This document shows, piece by piece, positions 1 to 8,046 of a DNA stretch of 56,122 nt; positions within the stretch are counted from its first letter, which is position 1; every line of letters starts with the position of its first letter. Origin of the DNA: Segetibacter sp. (GTDB lineage Bacteria; Bacteroidota; Bacteroidia; Chitinophagales; Chitinophagaceae); NCBI GenBank assembly GCA_028288505.1, contig JAQBNN010000278.1:1-56122 (forward strand), read 5' to 3'. Both the position numbers and the translations under genes were made by a program. Below the pieces are notes generated by a model, which saw nothing but the letters and a program-made list of their open reading frames with translations, searched no databases and had not been told where the DNA came from.

Positions 1-59
1 TGTTGCATCTAAATTAAAACAAATATTTTTTGTGTACAGGCCATGGTCGTTCTATTAAG

Positions 60-83
60 CATTGTTGCGTCGCACTCTTGTAC
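60..83 (-). repeat. Dispersed 24-bp repeat, subtype A, L orientation
   Basis: Reads CATTGTTGCGTC then GCACTCTTGTAC on the + strand, the reverse complement of the subtype A consensus (GTACAAGAGTGC followed by GACGCAACGATG). It forms an inverted pair with 222-245 around 138 bp. It is preceded by CTATTAAG, an outer extension shared with other A copies. Confidence 0.85.
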
Positions 84-221
84 TTTTAGTAGTCTTTTGG
101 GCAGGATAATCGTTAACCAAATCATCCGTATTATTGTACTTATACAGTACCGCTGCTTAGCATTCCAACCATTATAGTTGTACACTTAAAACCTGCTAAA
201 CAGTTGAAAAATGAATTGTAA

Positions 222-245
222 GTACAAGGATAAAACGCAACAATG
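222..245 (+). repeat. Dispersed 24-bp repeat, degenerate subtype A, R orientation
   Basis: Starts GTACAAGG and ends ACGCAACAATG, with the middle diverged from the consensus. It is accepted because of its position and its inverted orientation relative to 60-83. Confidence 0.6.
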
Positions 246-459
246 GTGAAGAAAGGACGAATGTGGACTACAAAAAACAGAACGTACAGGAGATTGTTCT
301 CCATTAAAATAATGCTTTCTTCGGGAACGATTGCGTAGAAAGGAATGTGAAAATAAATATGATAAAGGGTTTAAATGGAGAGACTTAAGTAAGTTTATGA
401 CTTCGTTTATGCTTGCTTTATTTTAGTTGCCCTTACTAGTTTACAAGTTAAACCAACTC

Positions 460-467
460 GATATTTG
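460..467 (+). promoter_or_regulatory. Possible -7 promoter element for the GH28 gene
   Basis: GATATTTG matches 7 of 8 positions of the Bacteroidota -7 consensus TAnnTTTG and lies about 58 bp before the chosen start. No clear -33 TTTG was found at the right distance, so this is weak. Confidence 0.25.
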
Positions 468-524
468 CAGGTATAAAACCGAAAGGTTCAGCCAATTTAT
501 AATTAACTGCAGTAATATTTGATT

Positions 525-2186
525 ATGGTAAAAAAATTTCTAGCAATTGCTTCCTCCCTTGTATTATTAAATGGAACCGGATTTGCACAGGCCGGTAACC
601 CCAAAGCACAAAATTTTCCTGTTGTAAAAACCCCCACTTTTAAAAAAGATACCATTAACATTGTTTCTTTTGGCGCAAAAGCCGATGGTGTTACCTTAAA
701 CACAAAAAGTATTAACGATGCAATTAATGCATCTACAAAAAAAGGTGGTGGAGTTGTAGTTATACCACGCGGACTTTGGCTAACAGGCCCTGTAGTTTTA
801 AAAAGCAATGTAAACCTGCACCTGCAAAGCGACGCTGTGCTTTTATTTACACCCGACTTCAATCAATACAAATTAATAGAAACTAACTGGGAAGGCCTTG
901 CTGCAGTGCGCAACGAATCTCCTATTTCGGCCACTAACGCTGTAAACATTGGTATAACCGGCTTCGGTATTATTGATGGTTCGGGCGATGCATGGCGAAT
1001 GGTTAAGAAAGATAAGCTTACTGAAAGCAACTGGAAACGATTAACTGAATCTGGCGGCTTTTTAAGTGATGATAAGAAAAGCTGGTTTCCAAGCCAGAAG
1101 TCTTTAGCGGGATCGAAAGTGAAATTGGCTGGAGTTATGGCAGAAGGCAGATCAATGCAGGAGCATGAAACAATTAAAGATTTCCTTCGTCCAAACTTAA
1201 TGGTACTTACAAAATGTAAAGGCATTTTGCTGGAAGGTATTACTGTTCAAAACTCACCAGCCTGGTGCCTGCATCCATTAATGAGCGAGAACATTATTGT
1301 TCGTAACGTGAACGTGAAAAACCCCTGGTACGCCCAAAATGGTGATGGGATAGATCTTGAATCTTGTAAGAATGTAATTATAGAGAATAGTGTGTTTGAT
1401 GTTGGTGACGATGGCATTTGTATAAAATCGGGCAGAGATGCAGAAGGCCGGAAAAGAAACATGCCTACCGAGAATGTGTTGATCCGCAATAGCGTGGTTT
1501 ACCATGCACACGGTGGCTTTGTAATTGGTAGCGAAATGAGCGGCGGCGCAAGAAATATCTGGGTTGAAAACTGTTCTTTCATTGGTACCGATATTGGCCT
1601 TCGCTTTAAAACAACACGGGGTCGTGGGGGTATTGTAGAGAACATACATATTAAGAACATAAACATGAAAGATATTGTGGGTGAAGCCATTTTGTTCGAC
1701 ATGTATTATGCAGCACAAGACCCCATTGCATTGGCAGGAGAAAAGAGGGAACCTCCAAAAGTGCAAATGCTTCCTGTAAGTGAAACAACACCACAATTCC
1801 GCAACATTGATATTAAGAACGTGGTTTGTAACGGCGCTGCTAAAGGCATCTTTGTTCGTGGTATTCCTGAAATGAACGTGCAGAATATTTTGATGGAAGA
1901 CCTCGTACTGCAGGCCGACAAAGGCGTTGAATGTACTGAAGGATCAAATATCCGCATTAATAATTTAAAGTTGATAACCAAGGAAACGAATCCTGTCATA
2001 AATGTCCATAACAGCAATAACATCACTTTTAATAAAGTCAATTTTAATGAAGGTGCTGAAGTATTGCTTAACGTTACGGGTGAAAAAACAAAAAATATTC
2101 AGTTGTTGGGTACAGACGTAAAGAAGGCAAAGCAAGGCGCGGCCTTTAGCTTTGGTGCAACAAGTAACGTACTGGAAATTAAATAG
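525..2186 (+). CDS. Glycoside hydrolase family 28 (polygalacturonase-type)
   Basis: Probable exported polygalacturonase or exo-polygalacturonase acting on homogalacturonan in the periplasm or at the cell surface. The ATG at 525 is preferred over an upstream in-frame TTG at 519 because it gives a clean signal peptide (MVKKFLAIASSLVLLNGTGFAQA). The protein has about 553 residues and is a right-handed beta-helix family member. All four GH28 catalytic motifs are visible in order: NGDG near residue 272, GDDG near 294 (the two catalytic Asp), AHGG near 328 and RFK near 360 (the family RIK). It heads a co-directional run of pectin genes, with the GH105 gene starting 5 bp after its stop. This suggests one transcript. 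Family assignment is firm; exo versus endo action is not decided by sequence. Confidence 0.93.
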   Translation: MVKKFLAIASSLVLLNGTGFAQAGNPKAQNFPVVKTPTFKKDTINIVSFGAKADGVTLNTKSINDAINASTKKGGGVVVIPRGLWLTGPVVLKSNVNLHLQSDAVLLFTPDFNQYKLIETNWEGLAAVRNESPISATNAVNIGITGFGIIDGSGDAWRMVKKDKLTESNWKRLTESGGFLSDDKKSWFPSQKSLAGSKVKLAGVMAEGRSMQEHETIKDFLRPNLMVLTKCKGILLEGITVQNSPAWCLHPLMSENIIVRNVNVKNPWYAQNGDGIDLESCKNVIIENSVFDVGDDGICIKSGRDAEGRKRNMPTENVLIRNSVVYHAHGGFVIGSEMSGGARNIWVENCSFIGTDIGLRFKTTRGRGGIVENIHIKNINMKDIVGEAILFDMYYAAQDPIALAGEKREPPKVQMLPVSETTPQFRNIDIKNVVCNGAAKGIFVRGIPEMNVQNILMEDLVLQADKGVECTEGSNIRINNLKLITKETNPVINVHNSNNITFNKVNFNEGAEVLLNVTGEKTKNIQLLGTDVKKAKQGAAFSFGATSNVLEIK

Positions 2187-2191
2187 CAACA

Positions 2192-4111
2192 ATGAAAGTA
2201 AAACAGCTCATAGCATTATCGATACTATTATTGTTGGTGCACCTGAATGTCTCCGCACAGCCAAAACCATTATCGCAGCAGATGGCAGCAACGGTAATGG
2301 AGATGTGGAAAGACTCGTTTTCTCTAGGCGCAGGAAAACCAGCTAAATGGTCGTACGACCAGGGCGTTATTCTAAAAGGTTTTGAAGGAATTTGGAAGAA
2401 GACCGGCGACCCGCTTTATTTCAATTACATACAAAAGAGCATGGACTTTTATGTAGACGATAACGGAAATATCAAAGGTTACAGGCCAACAGAATACAAC
2501 ATAGATCATGTAAACAACGGTAAAATTTTACTACTGTTATACAGGGTTACCGGTAAAGAAAAATATTGGAAAGCAGCTACCAAATTAAGAGATCAATTAC
2601 GTTCCCATCCCCGCACTTCAGAAGGTGGCTTTTGGCATAAGGAAGTGTATCCTTCACAGATGTGGTTAGACGGTTTATACATGGGAACTCCTTTTTATGC
2701 GGAGTATGCCTACTTGTCAAAAGAGGATACCGCGTTTAATGATATTGCAAAGCAATTCATCTTAATGGAAAAGCATGCCCGTGATCCTAAAACAGGATTG
2801 CTATATCATGGTTGGGATGAATCAAAGCAGCAAAAATGGGCGAATAAAGAAACCGGTACTTCTCCTAACTTCTGGGGAAGATCATTGGGTTGGTATGCTA
2901 TGGCTTTAGTTGATGTGCTCGATTATATGCCTGCTCAACATCCACAACGTAAAGAATTAATTGCTATCCTTAATCGTCTATCAGAAGCGCTTGTAAAAGT
3001 GCAGGACCCAAAAACGGGTACATGGTACCAGGTGGTTGATAAAAGAGATTTTAAAGGAAACTATCCTGAAGCTTCTGCCACGTCAATGTTTGTGTATGCT
3101 TTGGCAAAAGGTACACGCAAAGGATACCTTCCGATTAAATTTATAGATGTTGCACGTAAAGGCTACAAAGGAATAACGCAGATATTTATAAAAGCAGACA
3201 CAGCCAATCAAACCGCAAATCTCATGGGAACTGTAATGGTTTCTGGTCTTGGCGGCAATCCTTATCGCGATGGTTCGGTTGAGTACTACCTGCGTGAGCC
3301 GGTAATTGTAAACGATCCTAAAGGCATGGGCGCTTTCATATTAGCTGCGAACGAAATGGAAATGCAATCAACCTTTCCCGTTGGAAAAGGTAAGGTGGTT
3401 TTGCTCGACAATTTCTTCAACAACGAAACAAAGAAGGATGCAACAGGCAATATAATAAGTTGGCATTACACTTGGGATGAAATGGCCAATGGTGGTTTCT
3501 CTTTGTTGGGAAATATCTTTGAACAACACGGTGCCACTACAGCCACTTTAAAAAATGCACCCACTGCTTCCAATCTTTCAAAAGCTGCTGTGTTTATTAT
3601 TGTTGATCCCGATTCTCAAAAGGAAACGCCGCAGCCTAATTACATGAATGCGAAGTATGCCGATGTGCTTTACAAGTATGTGCAAAATGGTGGCGTCCTC
3701 GCATTGTTCACAAACGATAGTTCAAATACTGAACTCAAGAATTTCAACATACTGGCCGATAAATTTGGCCTGCGTTTCAACTACGATGGCAAAAACATGG
3801 TTCAGAACAACCAGTTCGAGCAGGGCCTAGTAAATATTCCCGCTAACCATTCAATTTTCAAAACCGCGAAAAAGGTATTCATTAAAGAGTTAAGTACGCT
3901 ACAGGTTAAAAAGCCTGCGACGGCGGTGCTAACAAAAGATGGCGACAATATTATTGCTGTAGCAAAAGTGGGAAAGGGAACTGTTTTCGCTGTTGGTGAT
4001 CCGTGGTTATACAACGAGTATATCGATGGTCGCAAGCTGCCGCTCGAATACGAGAATTATAAAGCCTCCGTAGATCTTGTGAAGTGGTTATTACAAAATG
4101 CAAAAAAGTAG
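2192..4111 (+). CDS. GH105 unsaturated rhamnogalacturonyl/galacturonyl hydrolase with extra C-terminal domain
   Basis: Exported enzyme that would remove the unsaturated uronic acid left by pectate or rhamnogalacturonan lyases. The signal peptide ends near VSAQ (residue 23). The GH105 alpha/alpha-barrel spans about residues 30-390. WLDGLYMGTPF with the presumed catalytic Asp160, YHGWDES (His206, Asp209) and NFWGRSLGWYAMAL are diagnostic. Usual GH105 proteins have about 370-400 residues; this one has 639. The extra 240 residues hold an alpha/beta segment with VFIIVDPDSQ, a YVQNGGVLALF strand-turn and FAVGDPWLYNEY. This resembles the glutamine-amidotransferase-like/DUF4350 domains seen in surface carbohydrate proteins. 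Its role is unknown. The gene lies 5 bp downstream of the GH28 gene and is almost surely co-transcribed with it. Confidence 0.9.
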   Translation: MKVKQLIALSILLLLVHLNVSAQPKPLSQQMAATVMEMWKDSFSLGAGKPAKWSYDQGVILKGFEGIWKKTGDPLYFNYIQKSMDFYVDDNGNIKGYRPTEYNIDHVNNGKILLLLYRVTGKEKYWKAATKLRDQLRSHPRTSEGGFWHKEVYPSQMWLDGLYMGTPFYAEYAYLSKEDTAFNDIAKQFILMEKHARDPKTGLLYHGWDESKQQKWANKETGTSPNFWGRSLGWYAMALVDVLDYMPAQHPQRKELIAILNRLSEALVKVQDPKTGTWYQVVDKRDFKGNYPEASATSMFVYALAKGTRKGYLPIKFIDVARKGYKGITQIFIKADTANQTANLMGTVMVSGLGGNPYRDGSVEYYLREPVIVNDPKGMGAFILAANEMEMQSTFPVGKGKVVLLDNFFNNETKKDATGNIISWHYTWDEMANGGFSLLGNIFEQHGATTATLKNAPTASNLSKAAVFIIVDPDSQKETPQPNYMNAKYADVLYKYVQNGGVLALFTNDSSNTELKNFNILADKFGLRFNYDGKNMVQNNQFEQGLVNIPANHSIFKTAKKVFIKELSTLQVKKPATAVLTKDGDNIIAVAKVGKGTVFAVGDPWLYNEYIDGRKLPLEYENYKASVDLVKWLLQNAKK

Positions 4112-4137
4112 CCGATAAGAAATTATGATACCAACGA

Positions 4138-4175
4138 TAGTTTTTCATGGCGTCATCGTTGCGTCGCAATCACTT
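4138..4175 (-). repeat. Dispersed repeat, subtype C, L orientation, with outer extension
   Basis: The core CATCGTTGCGTCGCAATC is at 4154-4171 and continues ACTT. The outer 17 nt, TAGTTTTTCATGGCGTC (4138-4154), are the exact reverse complement of 6442-6458 next to the R copy at 6419. The matched pair encloses the PL10 and CE8 genes. The preceding GATACCAAC is also found, with variations, before the C copies at 9793 and 35051. Confidence 0.8.
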
Positions 4176-4254
4176 CATCAGCATTGCAATTGGCAGCAGT
4201 AGGGTTTAATCAAAATCAGGTTAACAGGGAAAGTAAATAAATACAAATAAAGAG

Positions 4255-5298
4255 ATGTCAGTTATTAAAAGTTTTACTGGGTTTTGGAAGCAAGCAGTTT
4301 TTGCTGTTTGTTTATTTAGTGCAGGTTCTTCCTTTGCTCAGGATAAGGTTGCAGATAATATGTTGCTTTACCAACGTAGCTACGGCGGTTGGCCAAAACA
4401 TATAGAAGAGGTAAAGATGGATTACAGCAAGGAGTTAACTCCAGAACAAAAGAAAGCAGTAATTGCCGACTCTCTTCATAAAGATGGAACCATCGATAAC
4501 AAGGCTACCATTACTGAAATCAGGTACCTTGTAAAAGCTTACAAGCAGCATAAAAATCCAGCTTACCTCGCTGCCGCTGAAAAAGGAATTAGTTATTTAT
4601 TAAAAGCCCAACATGCAAATGGTGGGTGGCCACAGTTTTATCCTGATTCAAGTTCATACCGTGCACAAATAACTTATAACGATAACGCGATGGTTAATGT
4701 GCTTACGTTATTATTAGATGTTGCTGAAGGTAAGAACGATATGGATATAGTAAATCGATCTTTAAAGTCACAAGCCCTTGCTTCAATAGAAAGAGGGGTA
4801 AATTGTATTGTAAAAACACAGGTGGTAGTAAATGGTGTACCAACAGTTTGGTGCGCACAACACGATAGGAAAACATTACAACCAGTGGCAGCACGAAAGT
4901 TTGAACCTGCTTCATTAAGTGGTAGCGAAAGTGCAGCTATAGTTGCTTTTTTAATGAAGCAACCATACCAGACCGCTGAAGTTAAAAAGGCAGTTAACGC
5001 TGCAATGGCTTGGTTCGAAAAATCAAAGGTTGCAGGTTTTGAATACAAGGAGATTGAAGATGCCAGCCTTCCTAAAGGTAAAGACAAGGTACTTGTTCCA
5101 AACCCAACTTCTACCGTTTGGGCACGGTTCTACGATATTGAAACCAACGAACCAATTTTTGCCGGCAGAGATGCTGTGAAAAGAAAAAAGCTAAGTGAAA
5201 TAGAAGTTGAAAGACGTACCGGCTACGCTTATTATGGTGTTTGGCCTCAGAAGTTAATTGACAAGGATTACCCGAACTGGCTAAAAAAGAATCAATAA
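4255..5298 (+). CDS. Pectate lyase, polysaccharide lyase family 10
   Basis: Exported lyase that would cleave de-esterified homogalacturonan by beta-elimination, making unsaturated oligogalacturonides for the upstream GH105 enzyme. The signal peptide runs to about SSFAQ (residue 29). Family PL10 features are RSYGGWPKH near residue 44, NGGWPQFYP near 122, YNDNAMVNVL near 141, VWCAQHD, and RKFEPASLSGSESA near 214. The C-terminal GYAYYGVWPQ is also typical. At 347 residues it is a single catalytic domain without a carbohydrate-binding module. Its stop codon TAA is directly followed by the TTG start of the pectinesterase gene, so the two are translationally linked. The pair is bounded by inverted repeat copies at 4138-4175 and 6419-6458. 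Confidence 0.93.
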   Translation: MSVIKSFTGFWKQAVFAVCLFSAGSSFAQDKVADNMLLYQRSYGGWPKHIEEVKMDYSKELTPEQKKAVIADSLHKDGTIDNKATITEIRYLVKAYKQHKNPAYLAAAEKGISYLLKAQHANGGWPQFYPDSSSYRAQITYNDNAMVNVLTLLLDVAEGKNDMDIVNRSLKSQALASIERGVNCIVKTQVVVNGVPTVWCAQHDRKTLQPVAARKFEPASLSGSESAAIVAFLMKQPYQTAEVKKAVNAAMAWFEKSKVAGFEYKEIEDASLPKGKDKVLVPNPTSTVWARFYDIETNEPIFAGRDAVKRKKLSEIEVERRTGYAYYGVWPQKLIDKDYPNWLKKNQ

Positions 5299-6360
5299 TT
5301 GGAATACGGATTAACTAATACCCGGCAAAAGCTTCATGGCACCATTGTACTGGTTGCTGCATTAGTGTTTTCTCTTTCCTGCCTGGCACAAAAGAACACC
5401 ATACAAAACAGGCTAGTTGTAGATGTAAACGGCAAAGGAGATTTTAAATCAATCCAGGCGGCCATTAATAGCTTACCCGTCTCTGCTGCAACTACCAGGA
5501 CTATTTATATTAAGCCCGGAGTTTATAACGAGAAGATCTACATCGAAAAACACAACGTGGCCTTGGTTGGTGAGGATAGGGAAAAGATAATAATAACACA
5601 AGCTATCGCAAGAGACGAATGGAGGTGTTTACATAAAAATGATTGGGGGGTGGCAACGATAAATGTAAATGCTAACGATATAACTTTTCAGAACCTGACC
5701 ATTACCAATAGTTATGGTTTTGATCTTAAAGGTGAAGTGGTGGTTGACTGTGCTGCTGATACGGTAACCCATAAGAAAACAATAACAAAGAGCAGCCACC
5801 AGATGGCGTTGAGAACGATGAATGCAACAAGGCTTAGGGCCATTAATTGTCGCTTTCGTTCTTTTGGCGGTGATACTGTTAGTCCCTGGAATGTATCCAG
5901 GGGCATGTTCTATTTTAAAGACTGCGTGATGGAAGGTGGGGTTGATTTCTATTGCCCGAGAGGATGGGCATATGCCGAGAATTGCAAGTTTATTTCGCAT
6001 AGCGGTCCTGCCGCTATATGGCATGATGGTTCAGTAGTGGAAGATTCTAAAACGGTACTGAAAAATTGCAGTTTTGAAGGATTTGATGGCTTTAACCTTG
6101 GCCGTTACCACAAGGATTCGCAATTCTACCTAATCAATTGTTCCTTTGCAAAAAATATGGCCGACAAGGACATATACATTGTACCCACTGATAATAAAAT
6201 TAATTGGGGCAGAAGAGTATACTACCTTAACTGTCATAGAAAAGGCGGAGATTACAACTGGCATAAAGACAACCTGCATTTAGCAGGTTCTAGCTTGCAG
6301 GCAAAAGATATTACTGCCGATTGGGTTTTTAAAGGCAAATGGAAGCCAACAGTGTTTTAA
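5299..6360 (+). CDS. Divergent CE8-type pectinesterase
   Basis: Likely removes methyl esters from pectin so that lyase and hydrolase can act. No ATG exists near the N-terminus in this frame. The TTG at 5299, abutting the stop of the lyase gene, is the best start and gives an N-terminal hydrophobic stretch (about residues 15-31, VLVAALVFSLSCLAQ, with a lipobox-like Cys). The beta-helix opens with GDFKSIQAAINSLP. CE8 active-site equivalents are Gln168 (QMALR), Asp192 (GGDT), Asp216 (GGVDF) and Arg269 (LGRYH). In the family the third motif is normally QDTL, but here the residue before Asp192 is Gly, so one oxyanion-hole Gln seems missing. The VDF motif is followed by YCPRG rather than IFG. Family level is confident; exact ester specificity is open. 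Confidence 0.82.
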   Translation: MEYGLTNTRQKLHGTIVLVAALVFSLSCLAQKNTIQNRLVVDVNGKGDFKSIQAAINSLPVSAATTRTIYIKPGVYNEKIYIEKHNVALVGEDREKIIITQAIARDEWRCLHKNDWGVATINVNANDITFQNLTITNSYGFDLKGEVVVDCAADTVTHKKTITKSSHQMALRTMNATRLRAINCRFRSFGGDTVSPWNVSRGMFYFKDCVMEGGVDFYCPRGWAYAENCKFISHSGPAAIWHDGSVVEDSKTVLKNCSFEGFDGFNLGRYHKDSQFYLINCSFAKNMADKDIYIVPTDNKINWGRRVYYLNCHRKGGDYNWHKDNLHLAGSSLQAKDITADWVFKGKWKPTVF

Positions 6361-6418
6361 CTTTGATGAACTGTTTTTATTTGAGAGGTATACGGCAGGA
6401 TGCAATGAAAAACAGAAA

Positions 6419-6458
6419 GTACAAGTGAGTGACACAACGAAGACGCCATGAAAAACTA
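6419..6458 (+). repeat. Dispersed repeat, subtype B, R orientation, with outer extension
   Basis: GTACAAGTGAGTGACACAAC then GA at 6419-6440 is subtype B. The following GACGCCATGAAAAACTA (6442-6458) is the exact inverted copy of 4138-4154. It lies between the pectinesterase and uxaB genes. Confidence 0.85.
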
Positions 6459-6526
6459 ATTATGGCAACAAAATCTTTAGAGCGATTATAACCATTGACT
6501 AAAACGAACGGCAATAAAAACTGATT

Positions 6527-8035
6527 ATGATACTGTCAAAGAATAACTTAAAGAACATTAAAGCCGCAGGGGTTCCAGAAAATATTTTCACTCTCCCCGA
6601 AAAGGTTCTTCAATTTGGAACCGGTGTTTTACTGCGCGGCCTTCCTGATTATTTTATTGATAAAGCAAACAAGAAAGGAATTTTTAGTGGAAGGGTGGTA
6701 ATCGTGAAGTCAACTTCAGCAGGCGGTACTGACGCTTTTACTGAACAAGATGGTCTTTTTACGCAATGCATTCGCGGTATAGAGAACGGACAAAAAGTTG
6801 AAGAAAACATCGTGAACGCTTCTATTAGCAGGGTGATATCTGCTAAAGAGCAATGGCAGGAAGCTTTAGACTGCGCTTCTAATCCTGAAATGGAAGTCGT
6901 GATATCTAACACGACTGAAGTGGGAATCGCCTTGGTCGAAACAGATAAAATTACTGATGCGCCTCCATCTTCTTTCCCGGGCAAGCTATTGGCCTTCTTG
7001 CACAAGCGTTACCAAGCTTTTAATGGCGATGCATCTAAGGGAATGGTGATCGTACCGACAGAATTGATTGTAGACAATGGAATTAAACTGAAGAATATTG
7101 TTTTACAACTTGCACAAATAAACAGTCTTGAAGGCGACTTTATACAGTGGTTGGAGAACAGTAATTATTTCTGCAGCTCGCTCGTTGATCGGATTGTTCC
7201 CGGTAAATTATCAGCAGATGAAAAAGCAGCTCTTGAAAATGAACTCGGGTATACTGACGAACTAATGATAATGAGCGAAAGCTATAGTTTGTGGGCTATT
7301 GAAGCACCGAACGAAATTGTAGCAGAGAAACTAAGTTTTGCAAAAGCGGATAGCGGGGTAGTAATTGCTCCCAACATTAATAAGTTCAGGGAACTTAAGC
7401 TTCGTTTATTAAATGGTACACATACTTTTTCATGTGGACTAGCTCATCTGTCAGGCTATACTTTTGTGAAAGAGGCCATGAAAGACGAAACGTTTGTAAG
7501 CTTTGTAAAGAATATTCAACTCCAGGAAATTGCTCCCGCAATCGCAGAGGGAGATGTGACTTATGAAATGGCCGCAGAATTTGCCGGGAAGGTTATAGAC
7601 CGTTTTAAAAACCCTGATCTTGAGCATAAGTGGTTAGCCATCACCCTACAGTATAGTGGTAAAATGAAGATGAGGAACATTCCTCTCATTGTTAAACATT
7701 ACGAGAAAAATTCGACAGCGCCCGAGTTAATGGCACTAGGTTTTGCGGCATACATACAGTTTATGAAAGTGAAAGAAGTGGATGGTGCTTTCTGGGGCAC
7801 TTTTAATGGCCATGATTATAGCGTACAAGACGATAATGCCAATTGGTTTGCAAACCATGCTAATAACACTGATAATGCATCCTTAGTAAAAGCCGTACTT
7901 AGCAATGTATCTTATTGGGAAACCGATCTTAGTATTTTACCAGGCTTTGGGGAAGCTGTAACAGCCAAACTAGACCTGCTTAATTCAGGAGAAATAAAGG
8001 AAGCAATTAAAGAAACAAACACACAAAAAGTTTAA
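6527..8035 (+). CDS. uxaB: Tagaturonate reductase (altronate oxidoreductase)
   Basis: Cytoplasmic NAD-dependent reductase converting D-tagaturonate to D-altronate in galacturonate catabolism. It belongs to the mannitol dehydrogenase family of long-chain polyol dehydrogenases. The N-terminal Rossmann part has VLQFGTGVLLRGL and RVVIVKST. The C-terminal helical domain carries LRLLNGTHTFSCGLAHLSG, which includes the conserved Asn/His region. At 502 residues it is close to the usual length of about 480-500. It begins with ATG. The uxaA gene follows 11 bp after its stop and is clearly in the same operon. Fructuronate reductase (UxuB) is a close relative, but the neighbouring uxaA and uxaC favour UxaB. 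Confidence 0.93.
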   Translation: MILSKNNLKNIKAAGVPENIFTLPEKVLQFGTGVLLRGLPDYFIDKANKKGIFSGRVVIVKSTSAGGTDAFTEQDGLFTQCIRGIENGQKVEENIVNASISRVISAKEQWQEALDCASNPEMEVVISNTTEVGIALVETDKITDAPPSSFPGKLLAFLHKRYQAFNGDASKGMVIVPTELIVDNGIKLKNIVLQLAQINSLEGDFIQWLENSNYFCSSLVDRIVPGKLSADEKAALENELGYTDELMIMSESYSLWAIEAPNEIVAEKLSFAKADSGVVIAPNINKFRELKLRLLNGTHTFSCGLAHLSGYTFVKEAMKDETFVSFVKNIQLQEIAPAIAEGDVTYEMAAEFAGKVIDRFKNPDLEHKWLAITLQYSGKMKMRNIPLIVKHYEKNSTAPELMALGFAAYIQFMKVKEVDGAFWGTFNGHDYSVQDDNANWFANHANNTDNASLVKAVLSNVSYWETDLSILPGFGEAVTAKLDLLNSGEIKEAIKETNTQKV

Positions 8036-8046
8036 ATACTTATTAC

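Larger units (their letters stand above)
1..524. other. Intergenic leader upstream of the GH28 gene
   Basis: No convincing coding region was found. The stretch holds one inward-facing pair of the dispersed 24-bp repeat (60-83 and 222-245) and a possible promoter -7 element near 460. The left neighbour gene lies outside the window. Confidence 0.6.

Noticed and set aside
519-524. TTG at 519 as the GH28 start
   Set aside because: ATG at 525 gives a standard signal peptide; the two extra residues add nothing.
1278-1796. A 172-codon - strand frame inside the GH28 gene
   Set aside because: Antisense shadow of a strongly supported gene; Cys/His-rich nonsense composition.
4674-5087. A 137-codon - strand frame inside the PL10 gene
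   Set aside because: Antisense shadow with no independent support.
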